Shown here in pieces: positions 63,017 through 64,000 of a stretch of DNA of 64,000 nucleotides. A program made the position numbers and the translations under genes. The stretch's first letter is position 1; each line of letters begins with the position of its first letter. This DNA is from Teredinibacter haidensis (lineage in GTDB: Bacteria; Pseudomonadota; Gammaproteobacteria; Pseudomonadales; Cellvibrionaceae): NCBI RefSeq assembly GCF_014211975.1, contig NZ_CP060084.1, positions 62,001 through 126,000 of the forward strand, given 5' to 3'. The notes under the pieces were generated by a model. The model was not told the DNA's origin. It saw nothing but the letters and a program-made list of their open reading frames with translations, and made no database searches.

Positions 63017-64000
63017 TTACTCCCTCAAAGCCTCAGTGCTTGCTGTTAGCTTTGTCTTCAGCCATTGGAGGCCTTTTGAGATATAGGAAGGAGTTACCCA
63101 TTGCACATCAGATGAACCCATACTCAATGCAAAATCAGTTTTTTTAAAGGTTGATGATTTCACCCCTTCATAGACAGCTTTCCTTACATTTTCTGCATCG
63201 TCAGTAATTTCAATTCCACAATCTAAAGTTCCATCTTTAAAACTATCGATATTCTGATAAATGAAGGATTCTTCAAAAGTTCTTCCAAACATTATCTCCC
63301 CTTTACCAAATGAAGGTGCTGAAGTTGGCTTTTGGAATGCTATGTACCCTTTATCATCGGCAACTTTTACATCGTCATCGCCATATGACTTTAGCGTGGA
63401 AAGTGCTGACTCATTCAAATAAAACTTGATTGATGAATTAGAAGTAACTGCATCATCCTTGCTAGCTTGACATGATTTTCGGTTATCGGCAGGGTCTACT
63501 GAGTCTATATCCGTTATGACAAGATAAGGAACACCAATAAACTCTAACAATCCAGAGAACCTGCTGGCGTATGCACCACCGACTTCCAAAATAGACAGGT
63601 ATGTACTGTTTAAATCTGCAGCTTCCTTATTTATCATTTCTGGCAGCAACAGTTTTTCCGACGCACCTTCAACTAAAATTACCGCATCGGAAAAGAATAG
63701 ATCGCAATGTGTTAGCCTCATGTATTTTTTTAAGAATTTAAGAACTTCTGCCTCATCTTCAGTTTCTCCAGAAGCTGATGCCCTATTTGGGCTGAAAGCT
63801 CTCAAGCTTAAAACCTCCGAAGCATTTAATGTTTTTACTTCATTTGGATCATCGCAGCTAAGATTGCAGCGCTTAAAATATCTTACTTTTTCGAAGTCAA
63901 CGGCATCAAGAATATGTGATGAGTGTGTTGTTACACCAAGTTGAGGCCGTATTTTTTCGTCCTCATTTTGGTTGGCCACATCATCAATTATCTTCCAAAT
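63017..64000 (-). CDS. OLD-family ATPase/TOPRIM nuclease C-terminal part, GajA-like (locus 2, cut by window end)
   Basis: The frame is open to the window edge, so only the last 327 residues are seen. It begins inside the ATPase end (THSSHILDAVDFEKVRYFKR, a D-loop/H-loop region) and has a TOPRIM domain with ILVEGASEKLLLPEMI, VTxxSIK and ITDIDSVDP, whose acidic residues bind metal. Order and spacing with the helicase copy those of locus 1. The GTG near 63979 is internal and not the start. Confidence 0.85.
   Translation of the reverse strand: MWKIIDDVANQNEDEKIRPQLGVTTHSSHILDAVDFEKVRYFKRCNLSCDDPNEVKTLNASEVLSLRAFSPNRASASGETEDEAEVLKFLKKYMRLTHCDLFFSDAVILVEGASEKLLLPEMINKEAADLNSTYLSILEVGGAYASRFSGLLEFIGVPYLVITDIDSVDPADNRKSCQASKDDAVTSNSSIKFYLNESALSTLKSYGDDDVKVADDKGYIAFQKPTSAPSFGKGEIMFGRTFEESFIYQNIDSFKDGTLDCGIEITDDAENVRKAVYEGVKSSTFKKTDFALSMGSSDVQWVTPSYISKGLQWLKTKLTASTEALRE

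Overview
The window looks like a chromosome segment of a marine polysaccharide-degrading gammaproteobacterium of the Cellvibrionaceae type (Teredinibacter / Saccharophagus / Cellvibrio-like). The evidence is secreted carbohydrate-active enzymes carrying polyserine linkers, CBM10, CBM2 and CBM35-like modules, many lipoproteins, and a moderate GC content. This assignment is an inference from gene content. No rRNA or tRNA gene was recognised.

Layout. 1-8480: a tight operon for an envelope energy-transducing machine: two large TPR proteins, a TPR lipoprotein, a small secreted protein, an ExbB/TolQ-like channel, two ExbD/TolR-like proteins and a TonB/AgmX-like protein. It is followed by a 1319-residue surface lipoprotein (8932-12891) with a Thr-Pro repeat stalk, PKD-like repeats and a fibro-slime domain. 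13000-19236: two small genes, then a xylan module of GH3 and GH67. 19448-23349: outer-membrane barrel, small periplasmic binding protein and a GGDEF-EAL protein. 23552-28892: OFA-type MFS transporter, chemotaxis receptor and a 5'-nucleotidase lipoprotein. 29686-36857: small lipoproteins, decayed genes, a multimodular GH11 xylanase and a methyltransferase. 37195-38956: imperfect repeats, an unknown 246-residue gene and a 20-21 bp repeat array.

39.3-64.0 kb is the most dynamic part. Two defence-type loci have the same layout on the same strand. Each has an AbiE-like nucleotidyltransferase pair, then a ~1 kb direct repeat carrying a dead DUF5991-like gene, then an OLD-type ATPase/TOPRIM plus UvrD-helicase pair resembling Gabija. 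The repeats (42579-43579 and 60064-61068) are nearly identical, but the Gabija-like cargo beside them differs. A second, 114 bp direct repeat (39414-39527 and 58321-58434) lies upstream of both. In the left locus the AbiE pair is broken; in the right it is intact. Between the loci lie a vWA lipoprotein and a pectin/mannan cluster: GH43 arabinanase, CE12 esterase, GH134-like mannanase and PL3 pectate lyase. Recombination between the 1 kb repeats would remove or duplicate this whole ~17.5 kb block.

Several genes invisible to a simple open-frame search were recovered by translating through lesions: a cupin fragment, a frameshifted secreted protein, a TAG-interrupted membrane protein, a multiply frameshifted AbiEi, EF-hand, SMI1-like and muramidase-like tails, and the DUF5991-like gene.
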